A DNA stretch of 44,900 nt. Source: JAOPZW01 sp036379935 (GTDB lineage Bacteria > Actinomycetota > Thermoleophilia > Solirubrobacterales > Solirubrobacteraceae). A program made the translations under genes and the position numbers. Shown here piece after piece: positions 26,372 through 37,135 of this stretch. The notes beneath the pieces were generated by a model. It was not told the origin of the DNA. It saw only the letters and a program-made list of their open reading frames with translations, and made no database searches. Location: contig DASVFT010000099.1 in the NCBI GenBank assembly GCA_036379935.1, positions 1-44,900 on the forward strand. The letters are read 5' to 3'. Within the stretch, counting starts at the first letter, position 1; every line of letters starts with the position of its first letter.

Positions 26372-28162
26372 GTGAGGACGATCGGACGCAGACTGGCCGC
26401 CTGGGCCGCGCTGCTCGCCCTGGCGGGCGCCGTCGCGGCGACACCGGCGGGGGCGGCCACCAAGCCGGTCGTCTTCAACGTCGGCAACACGCAGGGCATC
26501 GACACCATGAACCCGGTCGTCGGGGTCACGGTGGCCGCCTACGAGGCGTGGAACATGCAGTACGCCACGCTGACCGACAAGTCGCCGAAGGACTTCTCGA
26601 CGATCCCGGGCCTGGCGGAGTCGTGGAAGGGCTCGCCCGACAAGCGCACCTGGACCTACACCATGCGCGCCAACCTCAAGTGGTCGGACGGCCAGCCGCT
26701 GACCGCCGAGGACGTGGCCTACACGGTCAACCGCGCCCGCAAGGAGGAGTGGCTGAACTACACCTCCGTGGTGGCCAACCTCACGGCGAAGGCGCAGGAC
26801 GACCGCACGCTCGTCGTCACCACCTCGGTGCCCGATCCCAAGCTCCCGACGCTCGACGTCTACGTGCTGCCCAAGCACATCTGGGAGAAGCAGGACGCCA
26901 AGTCGGTCACGAAGTACGACGCGCTGGACGGCGTCGGCTCGGGTCCGTTCACGCTCGAGCACTTCGAGAAGGGCCAGTTCGCGCGCTTCAAGGCCAACCC
27001 GTACTACTACGCCGGCAAGCCCGCCGTCGACCGCGTCGTGCAGCGCAAGTTCGACAACCCCGACGCGATGGTCGCCGCGCTCAAGCGCGGCGAGATCGAC
27101 GCCGCGGAGGACGTGCCGGGCACCGCCTTCCACCAACTCGAGAAGGATCCGAGCATCGTCACCGTCCAGGGCTACCAGGGCGCGATGACGGAGTTCGCCA
27201 TCAACGGCGGCGCCGGGCTGAAGAAGCCGCACCCGGCCCTGCTCGACCTGCGCGTGCGCCAGGCCATCGCCCACGCGATCGACAAGAAGACGATCGTCAA
27301 CCGGGTCCTCGCCGGCCTCGGCAAGCCGGCCGACACGCTCAGCGTCTCCCCCGACCCCGAGTGGTCGCCGCAGATCCCGGCCGAGCAGCAGCTCGACTTC
27401 AACCTCGACAAGGCCAGGCAGATCCTCGACGACGCGGGCTACAAGGACACCAACGGCGACGGCATCCGCGAGATGCCCGGCGGCGGGCGCCCGCTGAGGT
27501 TCCGTTACGCCGTGCGGTCGGAGGGCGACACCGGACCGGCCACGGCCGAGCTCATCACCGGCTGGCTGCGCCAGATCGGGATCGCGACCACGCAGAAGGT
27601 CTACGACGACAGCCGCCTGACCGAGGAGATCGGCAAGGGCAACTACGACCTCTTCGTGTGGGGCTGGGTGCCGTTCGTCGACCCCGACCCGATGCTCTCC
27701 TACTTCACGTGCGACCAGGTCTCGAAGGACCCCAAGGACCCGACGAACTACTACAACGACGCGAGCTGGTGCGACAAGCAGTACGACGCGCTCTACAAGC
27801 AGCAGAAGGTCGAGGTCGACAAGGCCAAGCGCGTCGAGATCGTGCACCAGATGCTGACGCGCTTCCACGACGCCGCCGTCTACGACGTCCTCTACGTCTA
27901 CCCCGACCTGCAGGCCTACCGCAAGAACCGCTTCACCGGCTGGATCCGCCAGCCCGAGAAGACCGGTCCGGTGCTGTTCTCCAACTCCTCGCCGACCTAC
28001 GCGAGGCTCAAGCCGGTCGTCGCCGGCGCCAGCGGCGGAGGAGGCGGTGACGGAGGCGGCGGCAGCGGCGGGATGATCGCGATCATCGTCGTCGCCGTGG
28101 TGGTCCTCGGTGCCGGCGGGCTCTGGGCGATGCGCCGGCGCACCGCCGACGAGCGCGAGTGA
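26372..28162 (+). CDS. ABC transporter substrate-binding protein, family 5 (Opp/Dpp), C-terminally membrane-anchored
   Basis: 596 aa. Sec signal peptide (about 1-28, ...TPAGAA) but no lipobox cysteine. SBP_bac_5 body: GLAESWKGSPDKRTWTYTMR, NLKWSDGQPLTAEDVAYTVN, LRVRQAIAHAIDKKTIVNRV, GYKDTNGDGIREMPGG. After the domain comes a Gly linker and a hydrophobic helix (IAIIVVAVVVLGAGGLWAM) ending RRRTADERE, so the protein is tethered by its C-terminus rather than a lipid. Substrates of the family include peptides, but also betaines, opines and metals. First gene of the operon; its stop overlaps the first permease. Confidence 0.92.
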   Translation: MRTIGRRLAAWAALLALAGAVAATPAGAATKPVVFNVGNTQGIDTMNPVVGVTVAAYEAWNMQYATLTDKSPKDFSTIPGLAESWKGSPDKRTWTYTMRANLKWSDGQPLTAEDVAYTVNRARKEEWLNYTSVVANLTAKAQDDRTLVVTTSVPDPKLPTLDVYVLPKHIWEKQDAKSVTKYDALDGVGSGPFTLEHFEKGQFARFKANPYYYAGKPAVDRVVQRKFDNPDAMVAALKRGEIDAAEDVPGTAFHQLEKDPSIVTVQGYQGAMTEFAINGGAGLKKPHPALLDLRVRQAIAHAIDKKTIVNRVLAGLGKPADTLSVSPDPEWSPQIPAEQQLDFNLDKARQILDDAGYKDTNGDGIREMPGGGRPLRFRYAVRSEGDTGPATAELITGWLRQIGIATTQKVYDDSRLTEEIGKGNYDLFVWGWVPFVDPDPMLSYFTCDQVSKDPKDPTNYYNDASWCDKQYDALYKQQKVEVDKAKRVEIVHQMLTRFHDAAVYDVLYVYPDLQAYRKNRFTGWIRQPEKTGPVLFSNSSPTYARLKPVVAGASGGGGGDGGGGSGGMIAIIVVAVVVLGAGGLWAMRRRTADERE

Positions 28163-29127
28163 GCGCCCGCTTCGTCAGCGCCAAGGTCCTGGGCTCGCTG
28201 GCGACGCTCGCCTTCGTCGTCTGCTTCAACTTCTTCCTGTTCCGGATCGTCGAGGGCGATCCGGTCGCCAACCTCTTTCGCGGGCGCAACCTCAGCCAGA
28301 GCCAGCGCGCGGAGCTGACCAAGCAGTTCGGCCTCGACGGCTCGACCGGCACGCAGTTCGTGCGCTACCTGCAGCAGACGGCGTCGCTGAACCTCGGGCG
28401 CTCCTACAGCAACAACCAGCCGGTGGTCGACGAGATCCGCCGCAAGGCGGGCCCCACGATCGCGCTCGTGGGGATCTCGACGCTGCTCTCGACGATCTTC
28501 GGCGTGCTGCTCGGCATCGCCGCGGCGTGGCGAAGACGCACCAAGGCCGACTACTCGATCACGAGCTTCACCATGGCGACCTACTCCATGCCCGACTTCT
28601 GGCTGGGCATGCTGCTGCTGACGGGCTTCGCGGTCGGGCTGGGCTGGTTCCCCGTGGGCGGCATCGTCGACCCCAACTCCGACGCGACCGGTCTGGCCAA
28701 GCTCGCCGACCAGGCCAAGCACATGTTCCTGCCGGCGCTCACGCTCACGCTCGCCTACCTGGGCGAGTACGCGCTGGTCATGCGCTCCTCGCTGGTGGAG
28801 ACGATGCGCGAGGACTACCTCGTGCTCGCGCGGGCGAAGGGCCTGCGCGACATCCTCGTGCGCAACCGCCACGCGGTGCCCAACGCGCTGCTGCCGGTGG
28901 TGACCCTGAGCGCTATCAACTTCGGCTTCGTGCTCGCGGGCGCGATCGCGGTCGAGGCGATCTTCTCCTGGCCCGGCCTGGGACTGGCCACCTTCGACGC
29001 GCTCCAGGGCCCCGACCTGCCGATGCTCCAGGGCCTGTTCCTGCTCTTCAGCGCCGCCGTCATCGCCGCCAACCTCGTCGCCGACCTGCTCTACGGCTAC
29101 CTCGACCCGCGGGTACGGACGCGATGA
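28159..29127 (+). CDS. ABC transporter permease, DppB/OppB type
   Basis: 322 aa with about six membrane helices. N-terminal FFLFRIVEGDPVANLFRG and the long extracytoplasmic loop are typical of OppB/DppB; the cytoplasmic EAA loop reads TMREDYLVLARAKGLRDILV, followed by RNRHAVPNALLPVV. GTG start overlapping the binding-protein stop (GTGA). Forms the channel with the next gene. Confidence 0.93.
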   Translation: MSARFVSAKVLGSLATLAFVVCFNFFLFRIVEGDPVANLFRGRNLSQSQRAELTKQFGLDGSTGTQFVRYLQQTASLNLGRSYSNNQPVVDEIRRKAGPTIALVGISTLLSTIFGVLLGIAAAWRRRTKADYSITSFTMATYSMPDFWLGMLLLTGFAVGLGWFPVGGIVDPNSDATGLAKLADQAKHMFLPALTLTLAYLGEYALVMRSSLVETMREDYLVLARAKGLRDILVRNRHAVPNALLPVVTLSAINFGFVLAGAIAVEAIFSWPGLGLATFDALQGPDLPMLQGLFLLFSAAVIAANLVADLLYGYLDPRVRTR

Positions 29128-29182
29128 CAGCGCGTCATCGCTCGCCCGTCGCGACCGGCCGCTTCGACAGGGAGCGCGCGCG

Positions 29183-30097
29183 ATGAGCTCCGTCGCGGTC
29201 CCCTCCGCTCGCCGGATCACGTGGTCGCGTCGGCGGCGCGCGGTCGCTCAGGCCTGGGCCGAGTACCGCCGCCACGCCCCCGGCATGATCGGGCTGGCCA
29301 TCCTGGCCGCCGCCGTGGCGATGGCGCTGGCGGCGCCGCTGCTCGCCGACCCGGCGGGACAGCACGCCGTCAACACGACCGCCAACCCCGCGTGGGCGAA
29401 CCCGTCGAAGTTCGGCCCGCTGGGGACCGACCACCTCGGCCGGAGCATCATGACCCAGTTCATATGGGGCGCACGGATCAGCCTGCTCGTCGGGCTGGCG
29501 GCGACGGTGCTGGCCATGCTCATCGGCTCGGTCGTCGGCATCGCGGCGGGTTTCTTCGGCGGCTGGTTCGAGGCCGTGCTCATGCGCCTGACGGAGTGGT
29601 TCCTCGTCATCCCCTTCCTGCCGCTGGCCATCGTGCTCGCCGCGATCCTCGGCCCGTCGGTGGAGAACATCATCCTCGTGATCGGGATCACCTCCTGGCC
29701 GTTCCCGGCGCGGCTGATCCGCGCGCAGGTGCTGACGCTGAAGGAGCGGCTGTACGTCGATCGCAGCCGGGCGCTCGGCGCCTCGAACTGGCACCTGATG
29801 ACCCGTCACGTGCTGCCCAACGTCTCCGGGCTGATCATCGCCAACACGACGCTGACCGTGCCGGTGGCGATCCTGTCGGAGACGACGCTGTCCTTCCTCG
29901 GGCTGGGCGACCCCTCGCGCGCCTCGTGGGGCAAGATGCTCCAGGAGGGCTTCGCTGCCGGTGCGCTGACCCAGCAGGCGTGGTGGTACTACGCGCCGCC
30001 GGGCGTCGGGATCATGCTCGTGGTGCTCGCCTTCACGCTGTGCGGCCAGGCGCTCGAAGAGGTCCTCGACCCGCGACTCAGGGATCAGCGGGCATGA
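29183..30097 (+). CDS. ABC transporter permease, DppC/OppC type
   Basis: 304 aa. N-terminal cytoplasmic Arg-rich segment, first helix GMIGLAILAAAVAMALAAPL, then GTDHLGRSIMTQFIWGARIS (the OppC_N hallmark) and EAA loop DRSRALGASNWHLMTRHVLP. Starts 55 bases after DppB, the only non-overlapping junction inside the transporter operon. Pairs with DppB. Confidence 0.93.
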   Translation: MSSVAVPSARRITWSRRRRAVAQAWAEYRRHAPGMIGLAILAAAVAMALAAPLLADPAGQHAVNTTANPAWANPSKFGPLGTDHLGRSIMTQFIWGARISLLVGLAATVLAMLIGSVVGIAAGFFGGWFEAVLMRLTEWFLVIPFLPLAIVLAAILGPSVENIILVIGITSWPFPARLIRAQVLTLKERLYVDRSRALGASNWHLMTRHVLPNVSGLIIANTTLTVPVAILSETTLSFLGLGDPSRASWGKMLQEGFAAGALTQQAWWYYAPPGVGIMLVVLAFTLCGQALEEVLDPRLRDQRA

Positions 30098-31094
30098 GCG
30101 CCGCCCCCGACCGGTCAGGACTCCCGCTGCTCTCGGTGCGCGACCTGCACGTCACCTATCCGTCGCGCAGCGGGCCGGTGCCGGCGGTGCGCGGCGTCGA
30201 CATCGACCTTGCCGTGGGCGAGACGCTGGGCCTGGCGGGCGAGTCGGGCTGTGGCAAGTCGACGCTGGCCGGCGCGCTGCTGCGCCTGCTGCCGCGGGGC
30301 ACGGAGGTGAGCGGCCAGGTGCTGTTCGACGGCGAGGACGTGCTCACGATGCGGCCCGGGCGCCTGCGCGCCGTGCGCTGGACCGACATGGCCATCGTCT
30401 TCCAGGGCGCCCTGCACACGCTCAACCCGGTGCAGCGCGTGGGGCGGCAGATCGGCGAGGCGATTCGCCTGCACTCCCCGCGCACGAGCGGTTCTGCGGT
30501 GTCGTCGCGGGTCGGTGAGCTGCTGGAGCTCGTGGGCCTCCCCGCGCGCCGGGCGCGGGACTACCCGCACCAGCTCTCGGGCGGCCAGCGCCAGCGCGTG
30601 CTGATCGGGCTGGCCCTGGCCTGCGAGCCGCGGCTGCTGATCGCCGACGAGCCGACGACGGCGCTCGACGTCATGGTCCAGGCCCAGGTCCTGCGGCTGC
30701 TCGAGGACCTCCAGCAGCGCTTCGGGCTGGCGGTCGTCTTCATCACGCACGACCTGTCGACGCTGGCCGCGGTGTGCCGGCGGATCGCCGTCATGTACGC
30801 CGGGCTGATCGTCGAGGAAGGGCCCAGCCAGGCGGTGTTCGAGGCCCCCGCCCACCCCTACACGCGCGCCCTGGCCGCGGCCTTCCCGGTCATCGGCGAC
30901 CCCGCCTTCCGGATGAACCCGTCGGGCGTGGCCGGCGACCCGCCCGATCCTCGCGAGCTGCCGTCGGGGTGTCCGTTTCATCCGCGCTGCCCGGCCGTGG
31001 TCAAGCCGTGCTCGTCGATCAAGGTGCAGCTGTGGCCGGCGGGGCCCGAGCGCGGGGCGGCGTGCGTGCACGTGCCCGGGTCGGGGGTGCCGGT

Positions 31095-31098
<4 letters not shown>
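30094..31098 (+). CDS. ABC transporter ATP-binding protein, DppD/OppD type
   Basis: 334 aa. Walker A GESGCGKST, signature LSGGQRQR, Walker B LLIADEPTTALD, H-loop FITHDLSTL, and the C-terminal oligopeptide-transporter region with Cys cluster (CPFHPRCPAVVKPC) that can bind an Fe-S cluster in OppD/DppD proteins. ATG overlaps the DppC stop (ATGA). Powers import together with DppF. Confidence 0.94.
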
Positions 31099-32098
<1,000 letters not shown>

Positions 32099-32102
<4 letters not shown>

Positions 32103-33193
32103 CGGCCACGCTCCCCTACAGCTGGTACACGGACCCCGAGATCCTGGCCGCGGAACGCGCGCGCCTGTTCGCTTCGGCCTGGCACTACGCCGGTCACCTC
32201 GGCCTGGTCGCCGAGCCCGGCTCGTACTTCACGTGCCGCGCGGGCGAGGTGCCGATCGTCGTCGTGCGCGACCGCTCCGGCGAGCTGCGCGCCCTCGTCA
32301 ACGTCTGCCGGCACCGGGGAGCCGAGGTCGTCTCGGGGGCGGGGCCCTGCACGACGCTTCAGTGCCACTACCACGCGTGGACCTACGGCCTCGACGGCGC
32401 GCTGCGAGCGGCGCCGCGCGCGGACGACGATCTCGACCGCGCCGCCCTGTCCTTGCGCCCCGCCGCGATCGACACCTGGGGGCCGTTCGTCTTCGTCCAC
32501 GCCTCCGACGACCCGCCGCCGCTGGCCGACACGCTCGGCGAGCTGCCCGACATCGTCGCGCGCGGCGGACTCGACGTCGACGCGCTGGTCTTCCACCACC
32601 GCGCCGAGTACACGCTCGAGGCCAACTGGAAGGTCGCGGTCGAGAACTACCTCGAGTGCTACCACTGCGCCGTTGCGCACCCGGGCTTCAGCGACGTCAT
32701 CGACGTCGACCAGGAGGCCTACGGCCTGGAGAGCCACCCGACGTTCGCCAGCCACTACGCGCGCGTGCGCGAGCAGCCGCGCGGAGCGCACTACGACGCC
32801 GCGGGGATCGACGGCCAGTTCCACCTCGTTTGGCCGTCGCTGAAGGTCAACGTCATGCCGGGTCGGCCGAACCTCTCGCTCGGCCCCCTGACGCCGGTGG
32901 CGCCGGGGCGTACGGAGGGCGTGCTCGACTACTTCTTCGCGCCGGGCGAGGACCCGGCGTGGATCGCGGACTACCTGGAGCTCGACGAGCAGGTGGGCGT
33001 GGAGGACGGATCCCTCGTGGAGTCCGTCCAGCGCGGCATGGCCTCCGGAGTGCTGGCGCACGGCGAGCTGATGCTGCCCAGCGAGGGGCTGATCGCGGCC
33101 TTCCAGCGCTGGGTCGCGGACGGCCTTCAGACGCCGTCGCGCGGGAAGGTCAGCGTCCAGGAGCGCGACCGGATCGGCTCGTCGCCCTCGTAG
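32099..33193 (+). CDS. Rieske non-heme iron oxygenase, alpha subunit (quaternary-amine type)
   Basis: 364 aa. Rieske [2Fe-2S] ligands Cys70/His72 (CRHRGAEV) and Cys89/His92 (CHYHAW). Mononuclear iron motif ENYLECYHCAVAH gives His189 and His194, with Glu186 in the bridging position where aromatic-ring dioxygenases carry Asp. A Glu here and the ECYHC pattern recall CntA, GbcA and stachydrine demethylase, which hydroxylate N-methyl groups of carnitine or betaines. No beta subunit follows and no reductase is in the window, so electrons come from elsewhere. The gene overlaps dppF by 4 bases and the opposing hydrolase by 67. Confidence 0.87.
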
Positions 33194-35091
33194 GCGTCGA
33201 GCTGGTGCGTGACGACGAACTCGGTCGCGGTCGCGGTCATCTCGCTGTCGGTCTCCACGCGCGTGCGCCACGCCGCGCGGCTCAGCGCCGAGCTGCACTG
33301 CACGCGCACGCTCGCCGACAGCGGGTCGCCGTCGGCGATGCGGTAGGTCGTGACGTGCGTGTCGTCCATCTCGATCCCGCTGTCCTTCAGGCGCCGGTGG
33401 CCGCCGACGTCCCACTCGAAGCGCAGCGCGTCAGCCGTGCGGCGCCGGCTCGTCCTGCCCGGTGTGATGGTCTCGACCTCCAGCGGCGCCGACCACTCGG
33501 GCGGGCCGAAGTCCGGTGGCTCGTCAGCGCGCGCTGCGCGCGTGGGCAGACGCAGGTGGGCGTCGTGCAGGGTCAGCGTGACCGGCTCGGGCGAGGGCCA
33601 CGCCCACGGCCAGTAGGCGGTCGAGAGCGCGACGCGCAGCCGGTGGCCGGCGGGCACGCGCTGCGCGATCGCATCGAGCCTCACCGCCACCTCGTAGCGC
33701 TGTCCGGGCGTCAGCGGCTTCGGCTCGGCGTGCCCGTCGCGGTGCGTGAGGTTGAGCACGCCGCGCGTGATGAGCAGCGACGCCCCGTCGGGCGCGACGT
33801 CGCACAGCCGCACCGCGACGAGCGCGCTCGGCCGGTCCACCTCGAGCCCGAGCCGCGCGTCGGCGAAGCCCACGATCTCGATCGCCTCGGCCAGCGGCTC
33901 GGAGGTGAAGGTCAGCGACCGCTCGTCCTCGGCGCGCTGATCTCCCGCCCAGTCGCCGTCGCCGCCGTCGGCGCACCACGCGCCCGCGTCGAGGCCGGTC
34001 GACTCGAGGCTCCGGTGCGCCACCGGCTCGGGCGACCCGAAGTCCCACTCCCACGCCGTGGCCTCGGGTGGCGGCCAGTCGGCCTCGGCCACCCAGCGCC
34101 CGGGCCGCTGCGTGTAGTGGGTCGCGGGCGCCACCGGCTCCTGCAGCCACAGGCGCAGCAGCGGCTCGTCCATGATCCCCGTGTCCACGCCCTTCAGGTG
34201 CTGGTCGAACCAGCGCAGGCACTCCTGGAGGAACCCGATCGTCGGCCCTGGCTGGGCGTCCTGCGGAAAGGCGTGCGACCACGGCCCGATGAGGCCCTTG
34301 CGCGGGCCGGGCAGGCCCTCCATGAGCCGCGGGACGGCGTTGGAGTAGCCGTCGGCCCAGCCCCCGATCGCGTAGACGGGCGCCTCGATCGCGGCGTAGT
34401 CCTCGCACACCGAGGCCTGGCGCCAGTAGTCGTCGCGCCGCTGGTGCGCCAGCCACGCCTCGACGAAGGGAGGCGTGTTATCCAGGCGCGCAAGCCACGT
34501 TTCGCGCCAGCCGTCGCCCACCGCTTGCGGATCCGGCGGCAGCGCGTTGCCGGTGAGCATCGTCGCCGCCCACGGCAGCATGTCGACGGCGAGCACGCAG
34601 CCACCGACGTAGTGCACGTCGTCGGCGTAGCGGTCGTCGCTGGCGCACATCGAGATGACGGCCTTCAGCGCCGGCGGGCGGCGGGCGGCGACCTGAAGGC
34701 CGTTGAAGCCGCCCCAGGAGATGCCGAACATGCCGACGGCGCCGGTGCACCAGGGCTGCTCCGCGAGCCACGCGATGACCTCCATCGCGTCCTCCTGCTC
34801 CTGGGGCAGGTACTCGTCGAGCAGGATCCCGTCCGAGTCGCCCGAGCCGCGCAGGTCGACGCGCACCCCGGCGTAGCCGAAGCCGGCGAAGTAGGGATGG
34901 TGGTAGGAGTCGCGCTTGGCGAACGCGTCGCCCTTGCGATAGGGCAGGAACTCGAGGATCGCCGGCACCGGATCGTCCTCGGCGTCCTGCGGGAGCCAGA
35001 TCCGGGCCGCGAGGCGCGTCCCGTCGGCGAGCGGCACCCACGTGTGCTCGATGCGCCGGATGCGGCGAGGGAAGTCGGTCCGGACGCTCAC
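33127..35091 (-). CDS. CocE/NonD-type (S15) X-Pro dipeptidyl-peptidase family hydrolase
   Basis: 654 aa. Alpha/beta-hydrolase with Ser125 in GISWGGFNGL, RKGDAFAKRD and VRVDLRGSGDSDG (oxyanion-side motif) and the GGWADGYSNA / IGPWSHAFP blocks carrying the Asp and His, then a C-terminal jelly-roll (about 400-654) as in cocaine esterase, glutaryl acylases and PepX. No signal peptide. GTG 35091 chosen as start (VSVRTDFPRR). Its 3' end overlaps the Rieske gene tail-to-tail by 67 bases, so the two transcripts may interfere. Substrate: ester or amide, unknown. Confidence 0.86.
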   Translation of the reverse strand: MSVRTDFPRRIRRIEHTWVPLADGTRLAARIWLPQDAEDDPVPAILEFLPYRKGDAFAKRDSYHHPYFAGFGYAGVRVDLRGSGDSDGILLDEYLPQEQEDAMEVIAWLAEQPWCTGAVGMFGISWGGFNGLQVAARRPPALKAVISMCASDDRYADDVHYVGGCVLAVDMLPWAATMLTGNALPPDPQAVGDGWRETWLARLDNTPPFVEAWLAHQRRDDYWRQASVCEDYAAIEAPVYAIGGWADGYSNAVPRLMEGLPGPRKGLIGPWSHAFPQDAQPGPTIGFLQECLRWFDQHLKGVDTGIMDEPLLRLWLQEPVAPATHYTQRPGRWVAEADWPPPEATAWEWDFGSPEPVAHRSLESTGLDAGAWCADGGDGDWAGDQRAEDERSLTFTSEPLAEAIEIVGFADARLGLEVDRPSALVAVRLCDVAPDGASLLITRGVLNLTHRDGHAEPKPLTPGQRYEVAVRLDAIAQRVPAGHRLRVALSTAYWPWAWPSPEPVTLTLHDAHLRLPTRAARADEPPDFGPPEWSAPLEVETITPGRTSRRRTADALRFEWDVGGHRRLKDSGIEMDDTHVTTYRIADGDPLSASVRVQCSSALSRAAWRTRVETDSEMTATATEFVVTHQLDAYEGDEPIRSRSWTLTFPRDGV

Positions 35092-35146
35092 GAGGTGGGC
35101 CGAGTCTATGCGCGCGCGGGTCTCCCCGGCCGGAGGCCCGACCGGA

Positions 35147-35152
35147 TACCGT
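35147..35152 (+). promoter_or_regulatory. candidate -10 (TACCGT) of the aldehyde dehydrogenase gene
   Basis: GGATACCGT ends 6 bases before ATG 35159 with no SD, again fitting a leaderless mRNA. Confidence 0.45.
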
Positions 35153-35158
35153 CGAAGC

Positions 35159-36712
35159 ATGAGCACGCGCCTGACCTACACGAGCGGCGGCCTCGGGACC
35201 GAGACCGACGAGGAGTTCGAGGCGCGCCTCGCCCGGGCGCGCGCCGCGGCCGGCGGCGAGCCGCGGCCGAACGTGATCGCCTCGGAGCCGGCCGCCGCAG
35301 GCGACGTCTTCGAGCGCGTCGACCCGTGCACGGACGGCGCGGTCGCCAGCCGCGCCCTGGCGGCCGACCCGACGGTCGTCGCGCACGCCGTCGAAGCGGC
35401 CAGCGCGGCGGCCGCGGGCTGGCGCCGGACCCCCTACGGGCAGCGCTGCTCGCTCCTGCGGGCCGTGGCGGCCGGCATCGGCGAGCGCCACCTCGAGCTG
35501 GCCGCGGTCGTCAGCCTCGAGACCGGCAAGTCGCGCACCGAGTCGATCGTCGAGGTCCAGGAGGCGGTCGACCTCATCACGACCTACGCCGACCACATGG
35601 AGGACAACGACGGCTACGTCCTACCGCTCGCCAGCTTCGTGGCCGACGAGCGCAACACCGACGTGCTGCGTCCCTACGGCGTCTTCGCCGTCATCGCGCC
35701 GTTCAACTTCCCGGCCGCCCTCTCGATCGGCATGGCCTCGGCGGCGCTGATCGCCGGCAACACCGTGGTCTTCAAGCCGTCGGAGGAGACGCCGTGGACC
35801 GGGGCGATCCTCGAGGAGATCGTCCGCGCCGCGGACCTTCCGGCCGGCGTCTTCAACCTCGTCCACGGCGGCGAGTCCACCGGCCGCGCCCTGACCGCCG
35901 CGCCGGTCGACGGCGTGGCCTTCACCGGCTCGGCCGCCGTCGGCCGCGCCATCGCGCGCGCCATGCAGGACGGCCCCTACGCGCGCCCCGCGCTCACCGA
36001 GATGGGCGGCAAGAACCCGGCGATCGTCACCGCCAACGCCGATCTCGACAAGGCCGCAGAGGGCGTGGCGCGCGCCGCGTTCGGCCTGGCCGGCCAGAAG
36101 TGCAGCGCCTGCTCGCGCGCGATCGTCGTCGAGAGCGTCCACGACGACTTCGTCGAGCGCCTCGCCGCCTGGGCCGCGCGCCTCCCGCTCGGCGACCCCG
36201 CCGACCGCGACGCGTTCCTCGGCCCGGTCGTCAACGAGGCGAGCGTGGAGCGCTTCGAAGCCGCTGTCGCCAGCGCCCAGCGCGACGGACGGATCGCGGC
36301 CGGGGGCGATCGCCCCGAGCGCCCGGGTCACTTCGTCTCGCCCACCGTCGTCACCGACCTGCCGCACGGCCACGCCCTCGAGCGCGACGAGCTCTTCCTC
36401 CCCGTCGTCACGGTCACGCGCGTCGCCTCGCTCGACGAGGCCCTGAGCGAGGCCAACGCGCCCGCCTACGGCCTCACGGCGGGCATCTTCAGCGAGGACC
36501 AGGCCGAGCTCGACCGCTTCCTCGACGAGATCGAGTCCGGCGTGGTCTACGTCAACCGCCGCACCGGCGCGACGACCGGAGCCTGGCCGGGGACGCAGAC
36601 CTTCTGCGGCTGGAAGTCCAGCGGCTCCACCGGCAAGGGCGGGCTCGGCCCGTACTACCTGGCGCAGTTCATGCGCGAGCAGAGCCGCACCGTTGTGGGG
36701 CAATTGCCCTAG
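35159..36712 (+). CDS. aldehyde dehydrogenase, P5C dehydrogenase-like
   Basis: 517 aa NAD(P)-dependent aldehyde dehydrogenase. PFNFPAALSIGMASAALIAG, NTVVFKPSEETPWTG, FTGSAAVGRA (nucleotide binding), general base Glu281 in LTEMGGKNP, nucleophile Cys315 in GQKCSACSR. The length and the C-terminal FCGWKSSGSTGKGGLGPYYL, QFMREQSRT resemble RocA/PutA P5C dehydrogenases, which oxidise glutamate semialdehyde, rather than betaine-aldehyde enzymes. Divergent from the S15 hydrolase gene. Exact aldehyde not proven. Confidence 0.85.
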   Translation: MSTRLTYTSGGLGTETDEEFEARLARARAAAGGEPRPNVIASEPAAAGDVFERVDPCTDGAVASRALAADPTVVAHAVEAASAAAAGWRRTPYGQRCSLLRAVAAGIGERHLELAAVVSLETGKSRTESIVEVQEAVDLITTYADHMEDNDGYVLPLASFVADERNTDVLRPYGVFAVIAPFNFPAALSIGMASAALIAGNTVVFKPSEETPWTGAILEEIVRAADLPAGVFNLVHGGESTGRALTAAPVDGVAFTGSAAVGRAIARAMQDGPYARPALTEMGGKNPAIVTANADLDKAAEGVARAAFGLAGQKCSACSRAIVVESVHDDFVERLAAWAARLPLGDPADRDAFLGPVVNEASVERFEAAVASAQRDGRIAAGGDRPERPGHFVSPTVVTDLPHGHALERDELFLPVVTVTRVASLDEALSEANAPAYGLTAGIFSEDQAELDRFLDEIESGVVYVNRRTGATTGAWPGTQTFCGWKSSGSTGKGGLGPYYLAQFMREQSRTVVGQLP

Positions 36713-36722
36713 ACCGATGCCC

Positions 36723-36728
36723 TAGAGT
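36723..36728 (+). promoter_or_regulatory. candidate -10 (TAGAGT) for the 36810 gene
   Basis: TANNNT directly after the aldehyde dehydrogenase stop, about 80 bases before the small gene. No -35 evident. Confidence 0.25.
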
Positions 36729-36809
36729 GTGGAGGGACAGCGCTCTGCCTCGTCCCGAGCGCCGTCTCCCCTACGCGCGCCGCCCAAGTGGCGCCAGAAA
36801 GGCCCAGAG

Positions 36810-36989
36810 ATGGCCCGCAAGTCCGCCACGGAGACCAAGGCGGAGGCACGCCGCCGGCTGACCGAGGAGATGCTCAACCTCGGCTTGACCATCGATCGCC
36901 AGCAGCCGGGCCCGGAGCGACTGGAGCTGCTGAGGCGCCAGGCCGCGCTGAGCGACAAGCGCGAGGCGCTGAGCTCCAACCGGCACTAG
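36810..36989 (+). CDS. small basic helical protein (59 aa, hypothetical)
   Basis: ATG 36810 gives MARKSATETKAEARRRLTEE and QAALSDKREALSSNRH at the end: a charged, mostly helical, soluble protein with no cysteine or membrane segment. An AAAGG site lies 8 bases upstream. The frame is open further upstream to 36729 but that part lacks protein character. Family unknown; expression plausible from its own -10 (36723). Confidence 0.5.
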   Translation: MARKSATETKAEARRRLTEEMLNLGLTIDRQQPGPERLELLRRQAALSDKREALSSNRH

Positions 36990-37135
36990 CCGGCACTGCG
37001 CCTTTGGCCCCCCCGCCCACGAGGCCATCGGCCGCGTCGTTTACCTGACCGGCTTGTGCTCGCCGCCCGCGTCGGAGAGGGTGGTCAGGACAGCGGGCGC
37101 GTGGGGCGTCCGCCGCAGCCAAGGGGGAACGTCTC

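Noticed and set aside
24251..27868. 1205-codon antisense open frame across the S9 peptidase and binding-protein genes
   Set aside because: Crosses two well-conserved plus-strand genes and has no family-like sequence; shadow frame.
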